From Nansenia antarctica (taxonomy: Eukaryota; Chordata; Actinopteri; Argentiniformes; Microstomatidae): a DNA stretch of 64,000 nt. Below the pieces are notes generated by a model. It was not told the origin of the DNA. It did no database searches and saw only the letters and a program-made list of their open reading frames with translations. Position 1 is the stretch's first letter, and every line of letters starts with the position of its first letter. This document shows positions 37,687 to 46,333 of this stretch, piece after piece. The stretch is taken from NCBI GenBank assembly GCA_963989245.1, contig OZ022351.1, positions 15,310,434-15,374,433 on the forward strand. Reading direction: 5' to 3'. The position numbers and the translations under genes are program-made.

Positions 37687-40447
37687 AGATAGATAGATAG
37701 ACTTTATTTGTCATTGTTACAGTACAGGTACCAAACAACGAAATTTAGGAGGGGAGGCTCCCCTGGTGTTTAAGAAAGGAAAAAGAAACACATTTTGGAA
37801 AAAGCATAGATGCATAAAATCACAAGAAGATAAGGAGCTGGTTTACATCAATAGAGGCTATGTACACAATCCACTGTACTATACTGCACAGATAGTCAAA
37901 TAGGGTTGTCATATTTCACAAGAAAGTATTTTTTCACATTTTTTTAAAGTGTCACAGTTTGCAGGCTTGAAAATGTACATGTTTGTGCCTCAGCACTAGC
38001 TGCCATACAATCCGTCCGGACTTGTCCTGGGCCCAGAACTTAGGCCTTTTCTGTGTTCAGGGCCTTGACGGCCCTGTGGTAGAAGCTGTCCTTCAGTCTG
38101 TTTGTCCTAGCGGCCGGGGTCCTGTACCTCCTGTTCGAGGGCAGCTTGACAAAGTGTTCGTGCCCAGGGTGGGTCGGGTCCTTGGAGATCTTGGAGGCCC
38201 TCCTGAGACAGCGTGTTTTGTACAGCTCCTCCAGAGAGGGGAGGGTGGCGCCGGTGATCCCCTGTGCTGTTCTCACGACTCTCTGTAGATCGTTTCTCTC
38301 CGCTGCCGTGCAGCTGTGGTACCAGTTGGAGATGCCGAAGGTGAGGATGCTCTCCACTGCGCCGTGGTAGAAGGCCACCAGCATCTCCTGCTTGCTGTGT
38401 TGTTTCTTGAGGCATCTCAGGGTGTATAGCCGCTGTTGTGCCCTCTTGATGGTGCCTTTAGTGTTGTCCTTCCAGGCCAGGTCATCCCGCATGATGTGTC
38501 CCAGGAAACGGAGGTTTGAGACCATCTCCACGCTCTCTCCGTCGATGAGCAGGGGCAGGATCTCGGACTTTTTCCTCCTGTAGTCTACGATGAATTCCTG
38601 GGTCTTTGACTTGTTTAGCAGCAGGTTGTTTACCTTGCACAGCTTGCTCAATTGCTCTACCTCATCCCTGTACGCCGCCTCGTCCCCCCCCGAGATACAT
38701 CCCACCACGGTGGTGTCGTCTGCAAACTTTACGATGTAGTTGCTGGGGTGGATGGGGGTGAAGTCGTGGGTGTAGAGGTTGTAGAGGATGGGGCTTAGCA
38801 CGCAGCCCTGGGGTGACCCAGTGCTGAGGCTGAGGGCTGTGGAGGTGTGGGGGCCCACCCGCACCCTCTGGGGGCGGTCGGTCAGGAAGTCCTTGATCCA
38901 CGCACATATAGAGTGTGATAGACCCAGGTCTAGTAGTTTGGTCACTAGCCTGTCTGGAAGGATGGTGTTAAAGGCGGAGCTGAAGTCCACGAAGAGCAGT
39001 CTCGCGTAGCTGTTTCCCCTCTCCAGGTGGGATAGAGTGGCGTGGAGAGTCGTCGCTATGGCGTCCTCTGTGGACCTGTGGGCTCTGTAGGCGAACTGGT
39101 ATGGATCCAGGTTGGGCGGGAGGCGTGTGAGTATGTGGGCCCGGACTAGTTTCTCGAAGCACTTCATGATGATTGGTGTGAGTGCCACCGGGCGGTAGTC
39201 GTTTAGGCAGCTCACCGTGCTTTTTTTCGGGACTGGGATGATAGTTGAGGTTTTCAGGCAGGGTGGGACGGTGGCCTGGGACAGGGACTGGTTAAAGATG
39301 TTGGTGAAAACCCCGGCCAGCTGGTCGGCGCAGTCTCTCAGCACCCGTCCCAGGACGCCATCCGGCCCCGAGGCTTTCCTGGGGTCCACCGCCTTCAGTA
39401 CGCGTCTCACCTCGTGCTCTGTGAGGGTGAGGCTGCTGAGAGCTGGAGAGAGTGGTGTCTGTGTTGTGGTTACCTCCGTTCGCCCCTCGTCGAACCGGGC
39501 GTAGAAGGTGTTCAGCTTTCCCGCCAGCAGGGGGTCGTCCTCTGCGGCTGTGAGCCTGTTGGCTCTGAAGTTTGTCATCTGCTGAACCCCCTGCCACATC
39601 CGCCTGGAGTCGTTGCTCAGGAGGCATTCCTCAATCTTCTCTCTGTGCTCTGCCTTGGCCGCTTTGATGCCGCGCTTTAGGTTGGCCCTGGTGGAGCTGT
39701 ACAGCGGTGTGCGCTTCCCTGCGAAGAAGGCGTTGTCCCTCTCATTTAACAGTTTTTGGACCTTCCCAGTCATCCATGGCTTCGTGTTGGGGTAGACCCG
39801 GACCCGTTTGTCCACGGTGACTGAGTTGGTGCAGTTCACTATGTGGTTCAGAACCGACGACGTGTACTGTTCCAGGTCCTCATGCTCATATTCCTGCCAT
39901 AGGGTGTCATTTAGGCAGATCTGCAGTGGAGCGGACCCTTCTGGCCAGGTTCTGACAGTCTTAGTGGTGGTGGGAGCACTTTTCCCCATTGTGGTGTATG
40001 CAGGAATCAGGAGGATTGACACATGGTCAGACATGCCTAGATGAGCTAGCGGACTAGCCTTGTAAGCACGTTTGATGTTGGTGTATACCTTATCCAGTGT
40101 TTTTTCTCCTCTCGTTGCACATTTTACATGCTGGTAGAACTTGGGTAGTACTGCCTTCAGGTCGACATGATTAAAGTCCCCCGCTATGATGTGGATAGCC
40201 TGTGGATCAGTACTTTGTTGGCTACTAATGACGTCGTATAGTCGCGCCAATGCTACTTTGCTGTCTGAGCTAGGTGCAATATACACACATGTAATTAGCA
40301 CCGCGTTAAACTCCCTAGGCAGGTATGTGGGTCGGCATTTAACAGTCAAGTATTCTAGGTCTGGTGAGCAGTGGCTACTTACAGTTTTCGTGTTTAAGCA
40401 CCAGCTATCCTTCGTCGATATTATGATCCCACCTCCTCTTTACTATG
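37687..40447 (-). mobile_element. 5'-truncated L2/CR1-like LINE with long open frame
   Basis: Minus-strand LINE. The 3' end is at 37687-37770: CCTAAATTTCGTTGTTTGG, GGTACCTGTACTG, AATGACAAATAAAG, and a (ATCT)4 tail. The coding part is 38040-40439. The 5' end is truncated within the endonuclease domain at about 40440-40459. The 24-bp sequence GTGTTAGCTTGTTAGCTAGC plus TAGC occurs at 40460-40483 and again at 37575-37598, so it may be the target duplication with extra 3' sequence. The element sits in antisense to nothing: it has the same orientation as the cadherin gene. Confidence 0.9.
38040..40439 (-). CDS. LINE ORF2 (endonuclease, partial, and reverse transcriptase)
   Basis: An unbroken frame of about 799 codons from just after an in-frame TAA (40440-40442) to TAA at 38040. 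No natural start is kept because the 5' part is lost. Endonuclease blocks are GGGIIISTKDSW, CSPDLEYLTVKCRP, IIAGDFNHVDL and LGMSDHVSILL (GDFN and SDH residues). Reverse transcriptase blocks are DPRKASGPDGV, NDYRPVALTPIIMKCFEK, FVDFSSAFNTI, GSPQGCVLSPILYNLYT, the catalytic YIVKFADDTTVVG, and NLRFLGH. A C-terminal segment (SNRRYRTPAARTNRLKDSFY) completes it. The family is CR1/L2-group (jockey-like). Absence of stops over 2.4 kb suggests recent insertion. It cannot be autonomous without the 5' part. Confidence 0.93.
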   Translation of the reverse strand, partial: RGGGIIISTKDSWCLNTKTVSSHCSPDLEYLTVKCRPTYLPREFNAVLITCVYIAPSSDSKVALARLYDVISSQQSTDPQAIHIIAGDFNHVDLKAVLPKFYQHVKCATRGEKTLDKVYTNIKRAYKASPLAHLGMSDHVSILLIPAYTTMGKSAPTTTKTVRTWPEGSAPLQICLNDTLWQEYEHEDLEQYTSSVLNHIVNCTNSVTVDKRVRVYPNTKPWMTGKVQKLLNERDNAFFAGKRTPLYSSTRANLKRGIKAAKAEHREKIEECLLSNDSRRMWQGVQQMTNFRANRLTAAEDDPLLAGKLNTFYARFDEGRTEVTTTQTPLSPALSSLTLTEHEVRRVLKAVDPRKASGPDGVLGRVLRDCADQLAGVFTNIFNQSLSQATVPPCLKTSTIIPVPKKSTVSCLNDYRPVALTPIIMKCFEKLVRAHILTRLPPNLDPYQFAYRAHRSTEDAIATTLHATLSHLERGNSYARLLFVDFSSAFNTILPDRLVTKLLDLGLSHSICAWIKDFLTDRPQRVRVGPHTSTALSLSTGSPQGCVLSPILYNLYTHDFTPIHPSNYIVKFADDTTVVGCISGGDEAAYRDEVEQLSKLCKVNNLLLNKSKTQEFIVDYRRKKSEILPLLIDGESVEMVSNLRFLGHIMRDDLAWKDNTKGTIKRAQQRLYTLRCLKKQHSKQEMLVAFYHGAVESILTFGISNWYHSCTAAERNDLQRVVRTAQGITGATLPSLEELYKTRCLRRASKISKDPTHPGHEHFVKLPSNRRYRTPAARTNRLKDSFYHRAVKALNTEKA

Positions 40448-40491
40448 TTAGCCAAACAAGTGTTAGCTTGTTAGCTAGCTAGCGGGGTCAT

Positions 40492-40580
40492 CCCTATGTT
40501 CCCCGGGTCCTATGTTCCCCGGGTCCTATGTTCCCCGGGTCCTATGTTCCCCGGGTCCTATGTTCCCCGGTATCTTAGCT
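40492..40580. repeat. 16-bp tandem repeat
   Basis: About five units of TATGTTCCCCGGGTCC, then two degenerate units linked by CTCCCGAAAAAGGGTCC to about 40630. It lies immediately upstream of a 5S rRNA-like sequence. Confidence 0.92.
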
Positions 40581-40669
40581 CCCTCCCGAAAAAGGGTCCT
40601 ATGTTCCCCGCTCCCGAAAAAGGGTCCGATCGGGCAGGGCAGTCTCGCTCGCCAGCAGCGTGTGGAGGT

Positions 40670-40792
40670 GCCCACGGTTGTTCTGTATGGATGATCGGTG
40701 ACATTATTCTCACGTCTGACTTCGGAAGCTAAGCAGGGTTGGGCTGGATTAGTACCTGGATGGGAGACCACCTGGGAATCCCCGGTGCTTTT
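40670..40792 (+). pseudogene. 5S rRNA-derived sequence
   Basis: The 3' two-thirds is clear: CTTCGGAAGCTAAGCAGGGT (40730-40739), then TTAGTACCTGGATGGGAGAC and CACCTGGGAAT..CCGGTGCTTTT. It keeps the internal promoter A-box and C-box regions of 5S rRNA genes. The first about 45 nt are poorly matched and several bases too long, so it is not a functional 5S gene. It could be a 5S pseudogene or the head of a 5S-derived SINE (SINE3). No LINE-type tail is seen downstream. Confidence 0.82.
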
Positions 40793-40974
40793 ACCCAGTA
40801 GAGAGACGCGCAACGGCCGGGTGAGAGATGTGCCTGTTGCGGGCAGAGACACCTGCTACCTGGGGGGGAGGTGCGCTTCGATGCAAACTTAGCCTCACTT
40901 CGCGGGGTGCTATTGTCTATCTATATAGATATATATATCTATATATACATAGCTATAATATGATCCCATCGGTT

Positions 40975-41205
40975 TCCAGTGATCGCTTAGCTCGTGCTTT
41001 TATTTTGAAGTCGCGAAAACCAAAAAAGGAAACCAAATGTCGGAATGTGGCTCTTGATGTCGTTCAGAGAACAGATGCCAAGCTACCAAAATGTTTGCTG
41101 TAATTATATTTGGCAGTAGGCAGTCATCACTCAATGCTCGTCTCATTCACAGAACAGCATGGGTTGCTTGCAATGTCTGATCGTGTCAAAACATTTCAGA
41201 GATAG
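40975..41205 (+). repeat. Fragment related to the 31532 MITE family
   Basis: Shares CTCAATGCTC(G/A)TCT(C/T)ATTCACAGAAC and AGCATGGGTTGCTTGCA with the element at 31532-31889. The part to the left reads AGTCGCGAAAACCAAAAAAG, possibly coding sequence from an autonomous hAT relative, but too short to call. Confidence 0.55.
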
Positions 41206-41356
41206 GACTCCCAATGAGGAGTGGATCAAAATCCCCTAGTAGAGCAGGGATTTGTGATAAGGAGTGTATCTGTTGCGGTACATGTGGGAAAACTAGGGTT
41301 AGGGTTAGGTGCTAGGGTGCTACGGTTAAGGTTAGGGGTAGGGGTAGGGTTAGACA

Positions 41357-42029
41357 TAGGGTTGGGTACCGTTTGGGTTTTATCCGGTACCGGTACCTAA
41401 CCGATACTTTAAAAACGGTACCGGTACCAAAACGGTACTTAATTCGGTACTTTTGAGTTTTTAAAATGACATATATATATATATATATAACACGGTCGAC
41501 AACATTAAGACATGACGATTGATTTTTCAGACACAGTAGTAGGATAAGGACAGTACCCGAATATCAAGAGATCCCCGATCATGTTGTCCACCTCGCAGAG
41601 ACGCAGACACACATCCGCACTACGTCATCAACAGACGCGTCGAATCCTGGAGTGCACTGTCCAATCAAAGGCTTGCGTTCGTAAACTCGCTCTGAGAGCG
41701 TCGCAGCGCACACTGGGCCCGACGTCATAAGGGGAGCAAGTCATTTGATTGGACAGAAGGCATTCCACGAGTGGTGATCAGAATTCCAGAACGAGTTTAC
41801 CGAACGCACCCATAAGTCGAGAGTCGCGTTACGCCAACCCGCTAGCGGAAGTTGCTATTAGCAACCTTCTCGGTATCCTTCCGTACTCGCTGCTTTCACT
41901 GAGTGGAAATTTAACAGGCGAAAAGTACCGAAATGAGGTACCGAAATCTCCTTTGCGATTCGGTACGGGTACATACCGAATGTAAAGTAACCGGTACCTA
42001 CCGGTACCGATTTTCGGTACCCAACCCTA
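41357..42029. mobile_element. hAT MITE rich in GGTACC, perfect 8-bp duplication
   Basis: Ends TAGGGTTGGGTACCG and CGGTACCCAACCCTA, flanked by identical GTTAGACA at 41349-41356 and 42030-42037. Subterminal regions are packed with GGTACC and CGGTAC motifs on both sides, typical of hAT subterminal transposase-binding repeats. No transposase frame survives in 673 bp. Confidence 0.92.
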
Positions 42030-42607
42030 GTTAGACATGCCAGCCAGTGGCGGCTGGTGATAAAAATGTTGGGTGGGGCACAGGTTATGGGGGCATGCTC
42101 CACGGGGAAGAATATCAACTTTAAAATCTGGATTTACAGTCGATTTTAGCATGAGAATATATATATAACTTAATTATTTTTATATATAACTTATTAAAGG
42201 GCAAACTGCAAACACAACAAAATAATAATGCACAACAACTGACAAATCAACTGGAATAGTCTTTGTTAGCAGAGTAGACCTAATGTTAACAGAATGGACT
42301 TATACCCTTTGTCTATCTGTGCAGCGTTAAGGTGAATAATTCTAGCAGTACTGTCCAGACAGTTGTCTTGTTTAGGCATTATTTATTCAATGGAGAAAGA
42401 CATGGAACACAATGCAATTGTGATAATAAATGTGTTCTTTGTTACTTCTTTAATTAAATTAAAGTGTACCTTTCTATTATCATACAATATTTCCTTGAAC
42501 ATGTAAACTCTATAATCATACAGTTGTCTTTCTATTAGTTGTCTCTGTCATACTGAACTGTTTGTTATCATCCTGAACTATCTCTGTTGCGCACCTCACT
42601 TCAGTTC

Positions 42608-42912
42608 TGTCTCTATTGCTCTCCTCTCCTGTTGTCTGTCTCTCTGTTGCTCTCCTCTCCTGTTGTCTGTCTCTCTGTTGCTCTCCTCTCCTGTTGTCTG
42701 TCTCTCTGTTGCTGTCCTGTTGTCTGTCTCTCTGTTGCTGTCCTGTTGTCTGTCTCTCTGTTGCTGTCCTGTTGTCTGTCTCTCTGTTGCTGTCCTGTTG
42801 TCTGTCTCTCTGTTGCTGTCCTGTTGTCTGTCTCTCTGTTGCTGTCCTGTTGTCTGTCTCTCTGTTGCTGTCCTGTTGTCTGTCTCTCTGTTGCTGTCCT
42901 CTCCTGTTGTCT
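42608..42912. repeat. Minisatellite, 26-bp and 31-bp units
   Basis: About three 31-bp units (CTCTCCTCTCCTGTTGTCTG plus TCTCTCTGTTG) pass into about seven 26-bp units (CTGTCCTGTTGTCTGTCTCT plus CTGTTG), closing with one 31-bp-like unit. Because 26 is not a multiple of 3, all frames stay open on both strands and create spurious long open frames. Confidence 0.95.
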
Positions 42913-42916
42913 GTCC

Positions 42917-43240
42917 GAATATCGGTTGTTAAGTCGCGACGTGTTTCCGGGTCCAACGTTGGCTGAGGCGCTGTCTTCGAAATGCCGCAATAATAATAAT
43001 AATAATAATAAATTATATTTATATAGCGCTTTTCCAAGGCTCAAATACCCTGACAATATGGGGAAAACGGGAAAGTGCTGCTCTGTCCCTTGTTGTATGA
43101 ATAGATCCGAGTCTAAAAAACAATTAAACTGTCATTCTACCGCTGTAGTACACTGGTATTCTGGTGCGGAGAATTTCGGGTTTGAAACCGGAAATTGCAA
43201 AACGTCAAGTTTGACGTCAGACTTAACAACCGGATATTCA
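42917..43240 (+). mobile_element. Small inverted-repeat element with THAP-like N-terminus
   Basis: Left end GAATATCGGTTGTTAAGTCG then CGACG; right end, read on the minus strand, GAATATCCGGTTGTTAAGTC then TGACG. That is about 25 bp of near-perfect inverted repeat. Inside, after an (AAT)n stretch and TTATATAGCGCTTTTCCAAG, an ATG at about 43059 starts MGKTGKCCSVPCCMNRSESK. Its CSVPCC.NRS pattern resembles the first half of a THAP zinc finger. It may be a deletion copy of a THAP-bearing transposon (P-element-like or ISL2EU-like). No target duplication was identified. Confidence 0.55.
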
Positions 43241-44349
43241 GGTCTCTCAAGTCTCACGCATTTTTTTATTTTTTACTACCCCTAGCGGTAGTGGCCCTAG
43301 GCTGCAGCTTAGGTAAGCCTATAATCTGCGCATGCTCGGGGCGCACTTTTCTGCGCCCCGGCCGGGAAATAGGAGACAGCCAATTGGAGCGCTGCTACAG
43401 CTCACGTGTAAGCCAAAAGTATTTGCAGTGCCATTGACTGCCATTCGGCCGGTGCCCTGACTCCTCCCCTATGTATTTTCACAGTGAATTTTACACACAC
43501 ACAGATAAAATGTTTATTGTATTGGAGGATTTTTAATGAATGCTGATAGGCGCCGACAGAATATCAGCCGCATTTTATGAATAAACAATGTTTATTTAAA
43601 AAAATCTTTTACAAGAAGTGGGGCTGCGTTGGAAGGTGGGGGCGGCACCCTAGCGCCCTCTATTGGCCAGCCGCCACTGATGCCAGCATGTACCAAGTGG
43701 ACGTAGCACCTAACCCTAATCCTAGTTTTCCCACATGTACCGTATTCCCACATGTACCGTAACATATCAACACATTATTAAGAGTGTTTGGAAACCTCAG
43801 ATGGAAGAGTGTCTTTGAGCTCCCAAAAAAGACGTGTTCTAATTCAAATCTCATAAGTAATGTTTCATACATCCTAAAACATTTCTCCAAACCTTTACAT
43901 GCAAATGTACATTCTTTATGGATGGTCTGTGAACACCAGAGAAAGGGGCTAGGGGTTAGATGTTTGTTGAAGAGTACACATACTGTAAGCATTGTGTGAG
44001 CATTCCCTAGGCTCCCCTTCTATCATCGTCTCTGTGTCCATGGTAACTCTCCCAGGTGTGATGGCCCACCTGACATTCTACTCATATTATTTGCCATGGG
44101 AACAGGAGATAAAACTACAGGATTACCCCCTTTGTAGTTTGACCTGAGACATCAGGCATCTTTGTAGCACAAAGACCTCAGTTGAAAGGGTGAAATAAAC
44201 ATAAGTGAGTCAGCAATCCAATATTTAGACGTGTTTACTTCATGGCATAATGTTTAATGATGTCCTAAAACAAGAGAAAATAATCGTTTATTTATTTGAC
44301 CTGTGTCTCATATTTGGCCTTTCTAGATGATTATACGTCTTGAATAGAT

Positions 44350-45440
44350 TAAAGATTGCTTTCTGAATGTGGTAAAAATTATTTTGATGCCCTTCCACGG
44401 AGGTCAGGAACCTGGGGGTCTTGCGGGACCCAACCTTTTCCTTTGAACCATACGGTCAAGTCTGCCTTCTTCCTTCTTCCACCTCAAAACCATCTCCCGC
44501 CTCCGACCCTCACTCTGATACCTTGCCAAAACATTAATACATGCTTTTATATACATGTCCCTAGATCTTTAGCTGTCTAGTTTTAGGTTTTTGTAGTTTT
44601 AGTTTAGTTTTAGATTATCTTAGACTGTTTTAGACTAGTTTTTGTTTCAGACTATGTAGTTTTAGTTTAGTTTCAGTCTATATTGATGGAAAGTTTAGAT
44701 TATCTTAGACTATTTTTAGTTTTAGTTTTTAGTTTAGTTTTTAGACTATGTAGGCCAGGTTTTGTATTGTATTTGTTTGTGGTGGATGTTGTATGCCTGT
44801 GAACAGGTCACACTTGAAAATGTGTTCTTTACCTGTATAAATAAAGGTTAAAAAAAAATACATTTTTCCGCCTGGATTATTGCAACAGAGTCATTGAGTC
44901 CTGAACCGGCTACAATATCCAAAACTAAACCTTGGGAGCACATCACCCCCACCCTGCAACGACTTCACTGGCTCCCCATAAAACACATCATCTCCTTCAA
45001 GATCCTCCTCCTCACCTTTAAGGCACTCCATGGCCTGGCTCCTGCTTACCTAACTGACCTATTTCAACCCTACACCCCTGCACGTGGTCTCTGATCCTCG
45101 CGATGTTGATCTCCTCGTCATACCCCGCACTAGGATATGCACACTTGGCGACCATGCCTTTTCTGTTGCTGCACCCAAGCTGTGGAACACTCTTCTACCA
45201 GCCATCCAATGCTCTGATACTCACATTCAAGACCAGACTCAAGACGCTGTCTGTTTAGACTTTACTTCGTACAGCACGGCATGGGGCCTGACTAACACTA
45301 ACCCCCATAGCTGCCTTTTTGTTTGTTGTGTTTCTTTTTGTTTATTGTCCTGCTTCTCTTCTTTTTTCTGTACAGTGTCCTTGAGTTTGAGAAAGGCGCT
45401 TTTAAATCCAATCTATTATTATTATAATTATACATATTTT
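44350..45440 (+). pseudogene. L2-like LINE 3' region, interrupted
   Basis: Plus-strand pieces of an L2-type ORF2 C-terminus: VRNLGVLRDPTFSFEP (about 44402-44450), then after an insertion LDYCN, HITPTLQRLHWLPIKHIISF KILLLTFKALHGLAPAYL (about 44940-45055) and VIPRTR..FSVAAPKLWNTLLPAI (about 45115-45215). The order and motifs (HWLPI..KILLL.FKALHGLAPAYL) match the L2 clade of fish LINEs. Frames are broken. It is opposite in orientation to the LINE at 37687-40447. Confidence 0.85.
44552..44858 (+). mobile_element. Poly(A)-tailed retroinsertion within L2 LINE
   Basis: The insertion splits the L2 coding sequence and ends TAAATAAAGGTTAAAAAAAA. ATACAT occurs at its left edge and again after the A-tract, a possible short target duplication. 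Most of it is a low-complexity TTTTAGTTTAGTTTTAGAC series, and the last 120 bp resemble a LINE 3' UTR. The source family is unknown. Confidence 0.6.
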
Positions 45441-45579
45441 AAAAAGCTTTTTGCTCATTTGCGTGTGTCACATATACAGTAGCAATTGATTCTTGAATAA
45501 TATAACATCAATTCTTAATGCATTTAGTGTAACTGTCTTACCTCATCAGAACACAAGCTACTATAATCCCTGTAAGACC

Positions 45580-46012
45580 CACTGTGGCGCAGTGACCGCT
45601 TCCTTGTTTGAATCTTTGGGTGACAGTATGTAACTTTGTTTCTCAGGAGGAGATGAGGAGACATGTCACTATGGGATATGTACTCCTGCCTTCCATATTC
45701 CCTGAGACCCTATTCAACACGCTTGGAACAGGCTGGGAGCAAATTGCATTAATGACTCCACCCAGCCTATAAAGCCTATTACAGCCATAGGGCTAGAGCA
45801 CAGAAAAGGCACCACACCACGTCTCTCACACCAACCCAACACCCTGCACTTGAGATCGTATAGATTCCTTGCAGAGGAGGCTCTAGCCCTTTGAATTGTG
45901 CCAATCATATTCGGGACAAGCATTCAGAGTTGGAACTTCCACGTGCCAAACCCATAGATCCATCAACTTGTGGTTTGGGTGGAATATTTGTCCCTGTACC
46001 TAAGGTGTCGCA
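45580..46012 (+). repeat. Unclassified dispersed repeat, copy 2
   Basis: Partner of 3648-4020. It starts with a tRNA-like patch (GTGGCGCAGTGACC, then GTTTGAATC about 20 nt on), so a tRNA-derived SINE head is possible. This is weak evidence and no tRNA fold is claimed. Confidence 0.45.
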
Positions 46013-46020
46013 TCAATAGG

Positions 46021-46333
46021 CCGACGGACCGTTGTGCCGACAGCCCTCCCTGCATGTGAATGCTCTCCGCTTCTCTGTTACGGTACATGTGGGAAGACGG
46101 TACATGTGGGAAAACTACGGTTAGGGTTAGGTGCTACGTCGACTTGGTACATGCTGGCATGTCTAACCCTAACCCTAAATCCTATCCCTAACCCTAACCC
46201 TACCCCTAACCCCAACCCTAACCTTAACCGTAGCACCCTAGCACCTAACCCTAACCCTAGTTTTCCCACATGTACCGTCTTGTCAGCTCTCGCAGAAATC
46301 CGCTAATAAACTGTCGGCATCGTGGTCCGTCGG
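46021..46333. mobile_element. Inverted-repeat element enclosing telomere-motif hairpin
   Basis: A 23-bp inverted repeat, CCGACGGACCGTTGTGCCGA plus CAG at 46021-46043 and its complement at 46311-46333 with three mismatches. Between them lies the second telomere-motif hairpin element. Superfamily unresolved, no coding. Confidence 0.7.
46079..46278. mobile_element. Telomere-motif hairpin element, copy 2 (uninterrupted)
   Basis: Arms TACGGTACATGTGGGAAGAC and TTTTCCCACATGTACCGT flank about 140 bp of TTAGGG/CCCTAA-like repeats in both orientations. This copy shows what the split copy at 41275-43760 looked like before insertion, including the CTTGGTACATGCTGGCATGT centre. The left arm carries an extra partial duplication of GACGGTACATGTGGG. 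Confidence 0.8.

Larger units (their letters stand above)
42045..43679. mobile_element. hAT element with perfect 8-bp duplication
   Basis: Ends CAGTGGCGGCTGG and CCAGCCGCCACTG, with identical ATGCCAGC at 42037-42044 and 43680-43687. The 1635-bp interior has no hAT transposase. Instead it holds a 26-bp minisatellite (42608-42912) and a small inverted-repeat element with a THAP-like start (42917-43240). Confidence 0.92.
41275..43760. mobile_element. Telomere-motif hairpin element, copy 1, split by two hATs
   Basis: The outer arms are CGGTACATGTGGGAAAACTA then GGGTTAGGGTTAGG (left) and CCTAACCCTAATCCTAGTTT then TCCCACATGTACCG (right). A second copy at 46079-46278 has the same arms. Removing the two hAT insertions and their duplications leaves about 160 bp. 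The interior is made of GGGTTA-like repeats. Confidence 0.8.

Noticed and set aside
40670..40792. Functional 5S rRNA gene
   Set aside because: The 5' third does not match 5S and the spacing is wrong. Only the 3' part is 5S-like.
45575..45640. tRNA gene
   Set aside because: A-box-like and B-box-like words are present, but spacing and arms do not form a cloverleaf. At best a SINE head.
46115..46258. Interstitial telomere from a chromosome fusion
   Set aside because: The TTAGGG-like repeats are degenerate, occur in both orientations and lie inside a bounded inverted-repeat element with another copy at 41275.
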